From Aquipseudomonas alcaligenes NBRC 14159 (lineage in GTDB: Bacteria; Pseudomonadota; Gammaproteobacteria; Pseudomonadales; Pseudomonadaceae), in NCBI RefSeq assembly GCF_000467105.1, contig NZ_BATI01000009.1, positions 62,001-126,000 of the forward strand: a stretch of 64,000 nucleotides of DNA, given 5' to 3'. Shown here in pieces: positions 17,219 to 26,194 of this stretch. The notes beneath the pieces are model-generated. The model saw only the letters and a list, made by a program, of their open reading frames with translations. It ran no database searches and was not told the origin of the DNA. Each line of letters begins with the position of its first letter. The stretch's first letter is position 1. The position numbers were made by a program, and so were the translations under genes.

Positions 17219-18784
17219 TCAGTCCGCCTGCCGCACCGGCCACAGGCTGATCGCCCGCTCGGCCAGGGCGGCGATGGTCAGGCTCGGGTTGACGCCGACG
17301 TTGGCCGGGATGCTGCTGCCGTCGATCACATACAGGCCCGGGTGACCGAAGACCTGGTGCCGCGCATCCACCACACCCTCCGCAGGCGAACCGGCGATCA
17401 CCGCGCCGCCCAGCAGATGCGCCGTCACTGCGCGATTGCCCAGGCTTTCCGGCAGGACATTCAGTGCCTCCCCGCCACTGGCCTCGGCAAAGGCACGCGC
17501 CGCCCGGTTGGCCTGTGGCAGGTAGGTGGGCGAGGCGGCGCCGACCGACAGGCGTGACTCCAGAGCAAAAGCCCCCAGACGCCACGCGCGGCGTCGGTAG
17601 CCGAAGGCCAGCTGGTTGTCTGCCTGCTGCATCACCGTCAGCACCGAGATACGCCGGTACCAGTCGGCCGTGAACCAGTGCCCGAGCCAGTGCCAGGGAC
17701 GCCGCAGCAGCTCGCCCACGACCTTGGCCGCGCGCTGCAGTGGTCGTGTGTCGTCCACCAGCGGCCCCATGTACAGACGCATGAAGTTGTAGCTGCGCGG
17801 AAAACGGTTCTGCGTGATGTGGGTCTGCGCATCCGCGTGGAAGTGGCTGGAGATGGTGGTGCCCTGGCTGATGTCCACGCCTGGCTGGCCACGGATCGCC
17901 ACGATCGCCTCGCTGTTGGTGCGCACATGCTCACCCAGCGCCGCCGGCAGGTGCGGCAAGGTACGGTAGCGGTCGCGGCTGGCGAACAGAATCTCCAGGC
18001 TGCCGAGCACGCCGGCGGCGAGGATCACCTGCGGCGCGTCGAGGCTGCGCAGCGCGTGCGTGCGGCCGCGCAGATGCAGTCGATAGCCCGCGCCCTGGCG
18101 GCTGATATGGCTGACCCGAGTCTCGCTGAACACCTGCACGCCAAGCTGCCGGGCCAGGTACAGGTAGTTGAGATCCAGGCTGTTCTTCGCCCCCTGAGGG
18201 CAGCCGCTGATGCAGCTGCCACAGCGGTTGCAGCCGCTGCGAGCCGGCCCGCGACCGGCGAAATATGGATCGGGCAGCGCTTGCGGCGGGCCGAAATAGA
18301 TGCCCTGCGGCACGGGCGCGTAACTCTGCGCCGCGCCGAGTGCCGTGGCCGTGCGTTGCAGCCAGTGGTCCTGCTGCCCCTGGTAGGGATTGTCGGCCAC
18401 GCCGAGCATCTGCCGGGAGCGCTGATAGTGCGCTGCCAGGCTGGCCTGCCAGTCGTCCAGCGCCGCCCAGGCCGGGTCGCGGTAGAACGCCGCCTGCGGC
18501 TCCAGCAACACGGCGGCATAGACCAGGCTGCCACCACCGACGCCGACACCGTGGACCACCCCGACATTGCGATAGACCTTCTGCGCCAGCGGCCCGCGCA
18601 ACCCCAGCGCGGGCGCCCACAGCAGGTGCCGCATCGATTGCCCGGCACGCCGCAGATCGGCCGCGCTGTGCTCACGCCCCTGTTCCAGCACGGCCACCCG
18701 GTAGCCTTTCTCGGCCAGGCGCAGGGCGCTGACGCTGCCACCGAAACCGGAGCCGATGATCAGCACATCGAAGTCGCCGCTCAC
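17219..18784 (-). CDS. GMC-type FAD oxidoreductase, cholesterol oxidase-like, with cysteine cluster
   Basis: A 521-residue flavoprotein. The N-terminal dinucleotide motif VLIIGSGFGGS is at about residues 5-15 and the C-terminal GMC motif ends the protein (HPGLYVIDGSSIPANVGVNPSL). A CNRCGSCISGCPQG cluster near residues 184-197 looks like a 4Fe-4S-type binding loop, a feature of one GMC subgroup that includes cholesterol-oxidase-like proteins. The substrate is probably a hydrophobic alcohol or sterol-like compound, unproven. The GTG start overlaps the TGA of the upstream 149-residue gene as GTGA, so the two are translationally coupled and may form a pair. Confidence 0.85.
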   Translation of the reverse strand: MSGDFDVLIIGSGFGGSVSALRLAEKGYRVAVLEQGREHSAADLRRAGQSMRHLLWAPALGLRGPLAQKVYRNVGVVHGVGVGGGSLVYAAVLLEPQAAFYRDPAWAALDDWQASLAAHYQRSRQMLGVADNPYQGQQDHWLQRTATALGAAQSYAPVPQGIYFGPPQALPDPYFAGRGPARSGCNRCGSCISGCPQGAKNSLDLNYLYLARQLGVQVFSETRVSHISRQGAGYRLHLRGRTHALRSLDAPQVILAAGVLGSLEILFASRDRYRTLPHLPAALGEHVRTNSEAIVAIRGQPGVDISQGTTISSHFHADAQTHITQNRFPRSYNFMRLYMGPLVDDTRPLQRAAKVVGELLRRPWHWLGHWFTADWYRRISVLTVMQQADNQLAFGYRRRAWRLGAFALESRLSVGAASPTYLPQANRAARAFAEASGGEALNVLPESLGNRAVTAHLLGGAVIAGSPAEGVVDARHQVFGHPGLYVIDGSSIPANVGVNPSLTIAALAERAISLWPVRQAD

Positions 18785-19230
18785 GCCTCGCGCACCAGCA
18801 GAAAAGGAAAGCCCAGCCGACGCAGGCCCGGCAGATCGACGAAGGTCAGGCACAGGCAGTGCTGCGGGTCGAGCTGGCGCAGCTCATCACGCACCCAGCG
18901 CCAGGGCCTGCGCGTTGCCTGGCCGTAATCCAGGGCCACGCAGGGTTGCCCGTCGAGCCAGGAGGGCTGGGCGCTGTAGCGCATCGGCAGCAGCTCCAGC
19001 AGCTGCCCGCCACGGCGGCGCAGGTTGACCGCCGCCTGCGCATCGACGAAACGCTTGCCGTACCAGCCCGGCATGCCGCTCAGCGCGATGCTCGGCCCGG
19101 CGCTGCCGCGCAGCCACCAGGGGCCGATGAACTCGGCGCGCCAGCACCCGATCAGCTGCTCGGCCGCCGGCAGCTGGCGATAGCGGGCCAGCAGCTGGCT
19201 CAGGGAAAGCGAATGGAGAGTCTGCATCAT
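18781..19230 (-). CDS. Hypothetical protein coupled to GMC oxidoreductase
   Basis: A 149-residue protein with no recognisable named family. It is rich in Leu, Arg and Trp, with blocks WWLRGSAGPSIALSGMPGWYGKRF and LDYGQATRRPWRWVRDELR. No clear signal peptide or membrane helix is seen. Its stop overlaps the start of the GMC oxidoreductase, which makes a functional partnership plausible, for example as a small subunit or substrate-handling protein. That is inference from arrangement only. The start could be either of two adjacent ATG codons. Confidence 0.7.
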   Translation of the reverse strand: MMQTLHSLSLSQLLARYRQLPAAEQLIGCWRAEFIGPWWLRGSAGPSIALSGMPGWYGKRFVDAQAAVNLRRRGGQLLELLPMRYSAQPSWLDGQPCVALDYGQATRRPWRWVRDELRQLDPQHCLCLTFVDLPGLRRLGFPFLLVREA

Positions 19231-19397
19231 GCGGCCGCCCGATTATTAGAGTTATTGCCCTAGACTAATCGCCAGCCGCCTGTCCGGCAGCCCGCAAATC
19301 TGCCAAGTCCACGGGATTTAACGCCAAGGCGCTGCACACTTGCCAGCGCGCCGCGCGCCGCCTACCCTGCCGGGCTGCAATTTCGATTGGAATTCCC

Positions 19398-19946
19398 ATG
19401 TCCCTGGAACAGCAATACACCGCCATTCTCGGTCAACTCGGCGAAGACGTTTCCCGCGAAGGCCTGCTCGATACCCCCAAGCGTGCTGCCAAAGCCATGC
19501 AGTACCTGTGCAAGGGCTACCAGCAGACGCTCGAGGAAGTCACCAACGGCGCCCTGTTCAGCTCCGACAACAGCGAGATGGTGCTGGTGAAGAACATCGA
19601 GCTGTACTCGCTGTGCGAGCATCACCTGCTGCCGTTCATCGGCAAGGCCCACGTGGCCTACATTCCCAGCGGCAAGGTACTGGGGCTGTCCAAGGTGGCG
19701 CGCATCGTCGACATGTACGCCCGCCGCTTGCAGATCCAGGAGAACCTCAGCCGGCAGATCGCCGAGGCCGTCCAGCAGGTCACCGGCGCCCTGGGCGTCG
19801 CCGTGGTGATCGAGGCCCAGCACATGTGCATGATGATGCGCGGCGTGGAGAAACAGAATTCCTCCATGGTCACCTCGGTGATGCTCGGCGAGTTCCGCGA
19901 AAACGCCGCCACCCGCAGCGAGTTCCTCAGCCTGATCCGCGACTGA
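19398..19946 (+). CDS. folE: GTP cyclohydrolase I (FolE)
   Basis: A 182-residue cytosolic zinc enzyme that converts GTP to 7,8-dihydroneopterin triphosphate, the entry to tetrahydrofolate. The zinc ligands are in CEHH (Cys73, His76) and [10 protein letters not shown], and the [11 protein letters not shown] motif is intact. It is slightly shorter than E. coli FolE (222) because the N-terminal extension is missing, which is common in Pseudomonas, where paralogues of this gene occur. A strong terminator follows. The upstream 167 bases hold its promoter and that of the divergent GMC unit. Confidence 0.95.
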   Translation: MSLEQQYTAILGQLGEDVSREGLLDTPKRAAKAMQYLCKGYQQTLEEVTNGALFSSDNSEMVLVKNIELYSLCEHHLLPFIGKAHVAYIPSGKVLGLSKVARIVDMYARRLQIQENLSRQIAEAVQQVTGALGVAVVIEAQHMCMMMRGVEKQNSSMVTSVMLGEFRENAATRSEFLSLIRD

Positions 19947-19961
19947 TACGCTGCGGGCATG

Positions 19962-19988
19962 AAAAAGCCGGCTTAACGCCGGCTTTTT
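19962..19988. terminator. Bidirectional terminator after folE
   Basis: Stem AAAAAGCCGGC / GCCGGCTTTTT with loop TTAAC, placed between convergent folE and the GST gene. Confidence 0.9.
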
Positions 19989-20007
19989 CATGCCCCTCAG
20001 TTCAACC

Positions 20008-20610
20008 TCAACCGAACATGGTCACGTGCCGCGGGTGGCTGGCGATGCGCTCGAGCCAGGCGTTGATCGCCGGGTAACCGCTCAGGTCGAAACCGCCTTC
20101 GTGCGCGACGTGGGTGTAGGCGTACAGGGCAATATCGGCCAGGGTGTACTGCTCGCCCACCAGGTAGGGCGTGCGCTGCAGCTGCTGCTCCATCACCCGG
20201 AACGCCTTGTGCCCACGCACATGGCACACCTCATACTCCTCGCGCCGCGCCTCGGGCATGCCCTGGTACAGCTGGATGAAGCGCGCCACCGCGACATAGG
20301 GCTCGTGGCTGTACTGCTCGAAGAACTGCCACTGCAGCATCTGGGTGCGCAGGCGCGGCTCGTTGGGGATGAACTCGCTGCCATCGGCGAGGAAGTTGAG
20401 GATAGCGTTGGACTCCCAGAGGAAGGTGCCATCTTCCAGCTCCAGCACCGGAATCTTGCCGTTGGGGTTCTTGGCCAGGAACTCGGCGGTCTGCGTCTCG
20501 CCCTTGAGGATGTCGATCGGCAGCCACTGATACTCGCGACCGAGCAGGTGCAGCATCAGCTTGACCTTGTAGCAGTTGCCGGAACGGTAATCGCCGTAAA
20601 CCTTGAGCAT
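20008..20610 (-). CDS. Glutathione S-transferase family protein
   Basis: A 200-residue two-domain GST. The thioredoxin-like N-terminal domain (1-78) carries the GSH-site loop NGKIPVLELEDGTFLWESNAI (about 50-70) with the usual cis-Pro and ES pair. The helical C-terminal domain holds YLVGEQYTLADIALYAYTHVA. The early motif is SGNCYKVKLM, so the catalytic residue may be Ser or Cys rather than Tyr. It starts two bases after the aminotransferase stop and is in the same operon. Substrates of such orphan GSTs are generally unknown; it could act in detoxification with the neighbouring enzyme under MarR control. Confidence 0.9.
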   Translation of the reverse strand: MLKVYGDYRSGNCYKVKLMLHLLGREYQWLPIDILKGETQTAEFLAKNPNGKIPVLELEDGTFLWESNAILNFLADGSEFIPNEPRLRTQMLQWQFFEQYSHEPYVAVARFIQLYQGMPEARREEYEVCHVRGHKAFRVMEQQLQRTPYLVGEQYTLADIALYAYTHVAHEGGFDLSGYPAINAWLERIASHPRHVTMFG

Positions 20611-20612
20611 GG

Positions 20613-21791
20613 CTACTCACTCCTTTGCGCTTCGACAGCGCCGTATGCTTCGCGGATGACCGCCGCCAGGCGACGCAGCCCCTCGCCGAGCTTCTCCGGC
20701 GGTACGTGGCTGAAATTCAACCGCAGGTAGCCGGGGTTGGCGTCCGGGTCGACGAAGAACGGCTCGCCCGGCATGAAGGCAACATTCTGCGCCATAGCCG
20801 GCTGCAGCAGGGTGCGGGTATCCAGCTTGTGGTTGAGGGTCAGCCAGAAGAACAGACCGCCCTGCGGCACCTGCCAGCTGGCCAGGTCGGCGAAATGCTC
20901 CTGCAGTGCCGCCTGCATGGCGTCGCGGCGCACGCGGTAGAAATCGCGCAGCTCGGCCAGGTGGGCCTGGTACTTGTCGCTGCCCAGCCATTGCAGGGCC
21001 TGCCACTGGCCGATGCGGTTGGTGTGCAGGTCGGCCGCCTGTTTCAGCCGCAGCAGGTGCGGGAACAGGTCCGGGCTGGCGATCAGGAAGCCGACGCGCA
21101 GGCCCGGCAGCAGGGTCTTGGACACGGTGCCGGTGTAGATCCAGCTGGTGCGCTTGAGGCGGCTGACGATGGGCGTGGCGCTGCCGGCGTCGAACACCAG
21201 CTCGCGGTAAGGCTCGTCCTCGATCAGGGTGACGTTGAACTCGTCGAGCAGCGCCGCTACGGCGTCGCGCTTGGCCTCGCTGTAACGCACGGCAGACGGG
21301 TTCTGGAAGGTCGGAATCAGGTAGGCGAAGGCCGGCTTGTGTTGCTGCAGACGCTCGCGCAGGGCCTCCAGTTCCGGGCCGTCGGCTTCCTGCGGCACGG
21401 TGATGCAGTCGGCGCCGAACAGCTGGAAGGACTGCAGCGCGGCCAGGTAGGTCGGCGCCTCGACCAGGATCTCGGTACCCGGATCGATAAACAGCTTGCT
21501 GGCCAGGTCCAGGGTCTGCTGCGAGCCGCAGGTGATCAGCACCTGGCTGGCATCGCAGTTCACTCCCAGCTTGCGCGCCTCCGCGGCCACCGCCTCGCGC
21601 AGCGCCGGCTCGCCCTCGCTCATGCCGTACTGGCCGATCGAAGCCGGCATCTCGCTCCAGTCCACTTTCGGCAGCATCGGCTCGGCGGGCAGGCCGCCGG
21701 CGAAGGACATCACCTCCGGACGTTGCGCCGCGGCGAGGATTTCGCGGATCAGGGAGCTTTTCAGACGGGCAACGCGTTCGGAGAAGGCCAT
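20613..21791 (-). CDS. PLP-dependent aminotransferase (class I/II, 2-aminoadipate/MocR-like)
   Basis: A 392-residue fold-type I aminotransferase. The PLP-lysine is in GTVSKTLLPGLRVGF, the Asp/Tyr ring contacts in LIEDEPYRELVF, and the QQTLDLASKL motif marks the LysN/2-aminoadipate and MocR-related subgroup. There is no N-terminal HTH, so it is an enzyme rather than a MocR regulator. The start at MAFSERVARL was preferred, because a 13-residue extension would run into the 17-base palindrome upstream. It is divergent from a MarR regulator and followed at once by a GST. Confidence 0.88.
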   Translation of the reverse strand: MAFSERVARLKSSLIREILAAAQRPEVMSFAGGLPAEPMLPKVDWSEMPASIGQYGMSEGEPALREAVAAEARKLGVNCDASQVLITCGSQQTLDLASKLFIDPGTEILVEAPTYLAALQSFQLFGADCITVPQEADGPELEALRERLQQHKPAFAYLIPTFQNPSAVRYSEAKRDAVAALLDEFNVTLIEDEPYRELVFDAGSATPIVSRLKRTSWIYTGTVSKTLLPGLRVGFLIASPDLFPHLLRLKQAADLHTNRIGQWQALQWLGSDKYQAHLAELRDFYRVRRDAMQAALQEHFADLASWQVPQGGLFFWLTLNHKLDTRTLLQPAMAQNVAFMPGEPFFVDPDANPGYLRLNFSHVPPEKLGEGLRRLAAVIREAYGAVEAQRSE

Positions 21792-21824
21792 GGAAGTCAC
21801 CGGTAGCACAGGCAGGATAAATTG

Positions 21825-21841
21825 GGTCAAACTGTTTGACC
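21825..21841. promoter_or_regulatory. Perfect palindrome, candidate MarR operator
   Basis: GGTCAAACTGTTTGACC has two perfect eight-base arms around a single T. It lies between the divergent aminotransferase (start 21791) and marR-type gene (start 21874), 33 bases from each, where a MarR dimer could repress both promoters. Confidence 0.75.
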
Positions 21842-21873
21842 GAAACTACGACGCCGGGAATGGATACGTCAAT

Positions 21874-22326
21874 ATGCTTGACCTGAAAAAGCCAAGCTCG
21901 CAGCAGGCTGCCATGGAGGCCTTCTTCTTCGGCTACCAGGCGTTCACCGCCAAACCCGACGAGATGCTGGCGCGCCGCGGCCTGTCGCGCGTGCACCACC
22001 GCATCCTGTTCTTCATCGCCCGCTACCCAGGCCTGAGCGTCAAGGAACTGCTCGGCTACCTGGGCGTGAGCAAGCAGGCGCTGAACACGCCGTTGCGCCA
22101 GCTGCAGGAAATGTCGATGGTCGAGAGCGTGGCCGCCAGCGACGACAAGCGCAAGCGCCAGCTCGGCCTCACCGTCGAGGGCACCCGCCTGGAGCAGGCG
22201 CTGCGCCGCGAGCAGGTGCGCCTGCTCGAGCGGGTGTTCAACGAGGCCGGCGAGCCGGCGGTGCAAGCCTGGCTGGCGGTCAACCAGGCCCTGAGCAAGG
22301 CCCGCCAGGCTGGCGGCGAGGACTGA
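21874..22326 (+). CDS. MarR family transcriptional regulator
   Basis: A 150-residue dimeric winged-helix repressor. The DNA-binding part reads LSVKELLGYLGVSKQALNTPLRQLQEMSMVE (about 50-80), with the wing DDKRKRQLGLTVEG following. The hydrophobic N- and C-terminal helices form the dimer interface. The start MLDLKKPSSQQ is the first good ATG after the divergent promoter region; no strong ribosome site is seen. It most likely controls itself and the divergent aminotransferase-GST operon through the palindrome at 21825-21841. The effector is unknown. Confidence 0.9.
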   Translation: MLDLKKPSSQQAAMEAFFFGYQAFTAKPDEMLARRGLSRVHHRILFFIARYPGLSVKELLGYLGVSKQALNTPLRQLQEMSMVESVAASDDKRKRQLGLTVEGTRLEQALRREQVRLLERVFNEAGEPAVQAWLAVNQALSKARQAGGED

Positions 22327-22950
22327 TCAGGCGGCCTCGCGCCCAGCCAGTTCAGCGGCGCCGCGGAAGAACACCAGCGCCGTGGCGACCATGGCCGCCA
22401 GCATCGGCAGCACGGCGACCACCAGCAGGATGATCGAGGCGGCCAGCACCCCTCCGGCCATGTTCAACCAGGCCAGCACGCGCAGCGCCGGATAGGCGTT
22501 CTCCACCTTCAGCAACATGATGCCGAGCCACAGCATCGTCAGCCCCAGCAGCGCCAGCAGGCCGAAGTAGGTGAACGAAGGCACGCTGTACTCCGTCAGC
22601 GCGCTATCGCCCCAGTACAGCTGGGTCAGCTCCAGGGCGACGCTGAGCAGAATGCTCAGCCACACCGGCCAGTCCAGCCCGCGCGCGGCGAAACGGGCCT
22701 GCAGAAAGGCCTTGAGCCGCAGTATCAGGTAGCAGCCGAGCAGCGTCGTGGCGGCGCTCAGCCAGTCTCCCAGGGTCAGCAGATCCTCGACGAAGGCCAG
22801 GCCGAGCACCACCAGGTTGGCGAACAGGTAGACCAGATTGAGCCAGCCCAGTATCCGCAGCTGTCCGGCGTTCCAGCCCGGCAGCTGCTGTGGCACCTGG
22901 GCGTCGACCAGCGCCACCTGTGGCGCGGCGAAGGGATTGTGCTGATCCAT
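22327..22950 (-). CDS. Multi-pass membrane protein of unknown function
   Basis: A 207-residue protein with a short polar N-terminus (MDQHNPFAAPQ, a pattern common in small DUF-type membrane proteins) and about six hydrophobic helices (near 34-56, 62-80, 92-108, 125-150, 155-178 and 183-200). The frame stays open upstream but the ATG at 22950 is the first one compatible with this N-terminus. It converges with marR, whose stop is adjacent, and is divergent from the LysE gene. No function can be assigned. Confidence 0.72.
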   Translation of the reverse strand: MDQHNPFAAPQVALVDAQVPQQLPGWNAGQLRILGWLNLVYLFANLVVLGLAFVEDLLTLGDWLSAATTLLGCYLILRLKAFLQARFAARGLDWPVWLSILLSVALELTQLYWGDSALTEYSVPSFTYFGLLALLGLTMLWLGIMLLKVENAYPALRVLAWLNMAGGVLAASIILLVVAVLPMLAAMVATALVFFRGAAELAGREAA

Positions 22951-23088
22951 GGCAATGTCCTGATGTGATGGGAACAGTCCATACCGCCACAAGGATCGCG
23001 AAAAACTGTACCGACCATTGTCGAGACCGCTGTACCGCGACGCCCGGGCGGGCTGCGCATAGGCTGCCAGCATCCACGGAGAATCGCC

Positions 23089-23703
23089 ATGACCTCGGAA
23101 CTGCTGCTCGCCTTCATCCTTTTCGCCTTCGTCACCTCGGTGACGCCCGGCCCCAACAACATGATGCTGCTCGCCTCCGGGGTGAACTTCGGCATCCGCC
23201 GCAGCCTGCCGCACATGCTCGGCATCAGCCTGGGGTTCATGCTGCTGGTGGCCGCCGTCGGCCTGGGCCTCGGTCAGCTGTTCGAGCAGTTCCCGCCGCT
23301 GTACACCGCGCTGCGCTATGGCGGCGCCGCCTACCTGCTGTACCTGGCCTGGAAGATCGCCGCCAGCGGCGCACCGGATGCCGACGGCAAGGCCACCGGC
23401 AAGCCCTTCACCTTCCTCCAGGCCGCGGCCTTCCAGTGGGTCAACCCCAAGGCCTGGATCATGGCCATCGGCGCCATCACCACCTACACGCCGCAGGAGG
23501 GTTTCCTGGTCAACGTGCTGCTGATCGCCGCCCTGTTCGCCCTGGTCAACTGCCCCAGCGTCGGCCTGTGGACGGTGGCCGGCAGCCTGCTGCGGCGCTG
23601 GCTGGATCGTCCGCGTGTGCTGCGCGCCTTCAATATCGGCATGGCCCTGCTGCTGGTGGCCTCGCTCTACCCTATTCTGATCGACGTCAAGGGAAGCCTG
23701 TGA
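23089..23703 (+). CDS. LysE/RhtB family amino-acid exporter
   Basis: A 204-residue inner-membrane exporter with six hydrophobic segments and the family motif VTPGPNNMMLLASGVNFGIRRS near residues 18-39. AFQWVNPKAWIMAIGA is the second conserved block. Members expel amino acids such as homoserine, threonine, lysine or arginine analogues, and the substrate here is not readable. GGAGA precedes the ATG. The TGA overlaps the ATG of the BenE gene by one base (TGATG), so the two transporters are coupled. Confidence 0.92.
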   Translation: MTSELLLAFILFAFVTSVTPGPNNMMLLASGVNFGIRRSLPHMLGISLGFMLLVAAVGLGLGQLFEQFPPLYTALRYGGAAYLLYLAWKIAASGAPDADGKATGKPFTFLQAAAFQWVNPKAWIMAIGAITTYTPQEGFLVNVLLIAALFALVNCPSVGLWTVAGSLLRRWLDRPRVLRAFNIGMALLLVASLYPILIDVKGSL

Positions 23704-24899
23704 TGACCCTGGAAGCCATGGACACCTCTCCCCGTCTGCGCCCGCTGGCCGACTCCGCGCCCTCCGCCGTGGTGGCCGGCTTCGTCTCGGCGCTCACCGG
23801 CTACACCAGCTCGCTGGTGCTGATGTTCCAGGCCGGCCAGGCCGCCGGGTTGAATGCCGCGCAGATCGCTTCCTGGCTGTGGGCGCTGTCGATCGGCATG
23901 GCCATCTGCACCGTGGCGCTGTCCCTGCGCTACCGCACGCCCATCGTGGTCGCCTGGTCGACACCCGGCGCCGCGCTGTTGATCACCAGCATGCCGGGCG
24001 TGAGCTACCCGGAGGCAATCGGCGCCTTCGTGGTCTGCGCCCTGCTGCTCAGCCTGCTCGGGCTGTCCGGCGCCTTCGAGCGGGTCATGCGTCACCTGCC
24101 CGCCTCGCTGGCGGCGGCGCTGCTGGCTGGCATCCTGTTCCGCATCGGCAGCGAAATCTTCGTCGCCGCGCAGACCAGCACCCTGCTGGTGCTGGCGATG
24201 TTCTTCACCTTCCTGTTCGGCAAGCGCCTGGCGCCGCGTTACGCCGTGCTTACCGCGCTGCTGGTGGGCACGGGCGTGGCCGCTGCGCAGGGCCTGCTCG
24301 ACTTCAGCCAGGTCCGCCTGGAAATGGCGGTACCAGTGTGGACCACGCCGAGCTTCTCGCTGAACGCGGCGATCAGCATCGGCATCCCGCTGTTCGTGGT
24401 GGCCATGGCCTCGCAGAACATTCCCGGCCTCGCCGTGCTGCGTGCCGACGGCTACGCCGTGCCGCCCTCACCGCTGATCGCCACCACCGGCATTGCCTCG
24501 CTGTTGCTGGCGCCGTTCGGTTCTCACGGCATCAACCTGGCCGCCATCAGCGCCGCCATCTGCACCGGCGCCGAGGCCCACGAAGACAAGCGCAAGCGTT
24601 ACACCGCCGCGCTGTGGAACGGCGTGTTCTGTGGCCTCGCCGGCATCTTCGCCGCCACCCTGGCCGCGTTGTTCATCGCCCTGCCCAGCGCGCTGATCCT
24701 GTCGATCGCCGCCCTGGCCCTGCTCGGCTCGATCGGCAATGGCCTGGCGCAGGCCATGCAGGCACCGGCCGAGCGTGACGCCGCGCTGGTGACCTTCATG
24801 ATCACCGCCTCGGGCATGACCCTGCTCGGCATCGGCTCGGCCTTCTGGGGTCTGGTCGGCGGCGCCGTGACCCTGCTGATCCTGAACTGGAGGAAGTAG
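23703..24899 (+). CDS. benE: BenE family benzoate/H+ symporter-like transporter
   Basis: A 398-residue permease with about twelve hydrophobic helices. The sequence is typical of BenE (PSAVVAGFVSALTGYTSSLVLMF at the start, WSTPGAALL in the middle, GSHGINLAAISAAICTG late). BenE of Acinetobacter and Pseudomonas moves benzoate with protons, but no benzoate catabolic genes are nearby, so the true substrate may be another weak acid. It starts one base inside the LysE stop codon. A CTCTCCC-type repeat and a terminator follow. Confidence 0.88.
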   Translation: MTLEAMDTSPRLRPLADSAPSAVVAGFVSALTGYTSSLVLMFQAGQAAGLNAAQIASWLWALSIGMAICTVALSLRYRTPIVVAWSTPGAALLITSMPGVSYPEAIGAFVVCALLLSLLGLSGAFERVMRHLPASLAAALLAGILFRIGSEIFVAAQTSTLLVLAMFFTFLFGKRLAPRYAVLTALLVGTGVAAAQGLLDFSQVRLEMAVPVWTTPSFSLNAAISIGIPLFVVAMASQNIPGLAVLRADGYAVPPSPLIATTGIASLLLAPFGSHGINLAAISAAICTGAEAHEDKRKRYTAALWNGVFCGLAGIFAATLAALFIALPSALILSIAALALLGSIGNGLAQAMQAPAERDAALVTFMITASGMTLLGIGSAFWGLVGGAVTLLILNWRK

Positions 24900-24954
24900 C
24901 GTCTGTTGCGGACTGTATCCGGGCCAAGCAAAATCTGAACGGCATGCTCTGGCC

Positions 24955-24995
24955 GTCCCCTCTCCCCTCGGGGAGAGGACTAGGGAGAGGGGACC
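24955..24995. repeat. CTCTCCC/GGGAGAG-type palindromic repeat
   Basis: CCTCTCCCCTCGGGGAGAGG (24959-24978) is a self-complementary hairpin inside a larger palindrome GTCCCCTCTCC ... GGAGAGGGGAC. It is the same family as the element between mtnD and mtnC. Confidence 0.7.
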
Positions 24996-25035
24996 AGGCG
25001 CCGCACCTTCCTCCCGTAGCAAAGCATCGGAAACG

Positions 25036-25066
25036 AAAAAGCCCGGGCAAGTCCCGGGCTTTTTTT
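25036..25066. terminator. Intrinsic terminator between convergent transporters
   Basis: Stem AAAAAGCCCGGG / CCCGGGCTTTTTTT with loop CAAGT. It serves the benE-like unit on the plus strand and the symporter gene on the minus strand. Confidence 0.9.
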
Positions 25067-25077
25067 GCGCGGCATCT

Positions 25078-25974
25078 TCAGGCCGCCTGAGCCTCCTCGG
25101 CCGCCAGCTCCTTGCCGTGGGCGAAGTTGACCCACCAGCCGAAGGCGGCGGCAGTGAAGAACATGATGAAGCTGTAGATGGCCGCCGGCACCGCCATGGT
25201 CGGGTTGTTCAGCAGCATCGGGCTGAGCGCCAGGGCAATCGCCAGGGTACCGTTGTGAATGCCGATCTCCATGCCGATGGCGACCGCCTGGCGGCGTGGC
25301 AGCTTCATCAGGCGCGGTACGCCATAGCCCACGGCCAGGCTGATCAGATTGAATAGCAGCGCGGCCAGGCCCACCACCGGCGCGTAGTCCACCACCGTCT
25401 GCCAGTCCTTGATGAAGGCCAGCACGATGACCAGCACCAGGAAGAGCGCGGAAATGATCTTTACCGGCTTTTCCATGGCATTGGCGAAACCCGGCGCCAG
25501 CTTGCGAATGACCATGCCGATGGCCACCGGGCCGAGGACGATGGCGAACACCTGCACCACCTTGGTGAACTGCAGCGGCAGGGCCTGGTCGGCCTCCATG
25601 AAATAGGCCAGCGACAGGTTGACGATGAAGGGCATGGTGAGGATGGCCACCACCGAGTTCACCGCGGTCAGGGTCACGTTCAGCGCCACGTCACCGTGCG
25701 CCAGGTGGCTGTAGAGGTTGGCCGAGGTGCCGCCGGGCGAGGCCGCCAGCAGCATCAGGCCGACCGCCAGGGCCGGGGCGAGGCCGAAACCCTTGGCGAT
25801 GAAGAAGCACACCAGCGGCAGCAGGAGCAGCTGGCAGCCCAGGCCGATCAGTACCGGTTTGGGAAACTTCACCACCCGGGCGAAATCCGCCAGGGTCAGC
25901 GACAGGCCCAGCCCTAGCATGATGATGCCCAGGGCGATGGGCAGGAACAGGGTATTCAAGGCACTTGCGGTCAT
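25078..25974 (-). CDS. Bile acid:Na+ symporter (BASS) family transporter
   Basis: A 298-residue membrane protein with nine to ten hydrophobic helices. Family traits are the N-terminal MLGLGLSLTLADFARVV, the LAASPGGTSANLYSHLAHGDVALN block that lines the Na+ site, and the late GMEIGIHNGTLAIALA motif. Bacterial members carry organic anions such as pantoate or keto acids rather than bile salts. GGAG lies eight bases before the ATG. It is divergent from the P-type ATPase, with about 220 bases of promoter region between. Confidence 0.92.
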   Translation of the reverse strand: MTASALNTLFLPIALGIIMLGLGLSLTLADFARVVKFPKPVLIGLGCQLLLLPLVCFFIAKGFGLAPALAVGLMLLAASPGGTSANLYSHLAHGDVALNVTLTAVNSVVAILTMPFIVNLSLAYFMEADQALPLQFTKVVQVFAIVLGPVAIGMVIRKLAPGFANAMEKPVKIISALFLVLVIVLAFIKDWQTVVDYAPVVGLAALLFNLISLAVGYGVPRLMKLPRRQAVAIGMEIGIHNGTLAIALALSPMLLNNPTMAVPAAIYSFIMFFTAAAFGWWVNFAHGKELAAEEAQAA

Positions 25975-26194
25975 TCTTGTTGTTCTCCGGAACTGTCTGG
26001 CCAGCGATTCTTGACGAGCCGGCCAAGCCTTGTAACTGGCTTTTCAGGCCAAGGAAACGGGTTGTCGTAACAGAATGCAAAAAAATCGCCAGCGGCCTGG
26101 CGCCGTTCATCCCGCTAGCCTTGTCCTGAGTCAACAAAGGGCCGGCGCGGTTTGCCCAGGCTGAGGCGAAGTGAAGACGCGAAGGAACGGCACC

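Noticed and set aside
22890..23700. In-frame upstream extension of the BenE gene (about 270 codons)
   Set aside because: It runs through the whole LysE gene in another frame. The BenE family start and the TGATG overlap at 23703 explain the real N-terminus.
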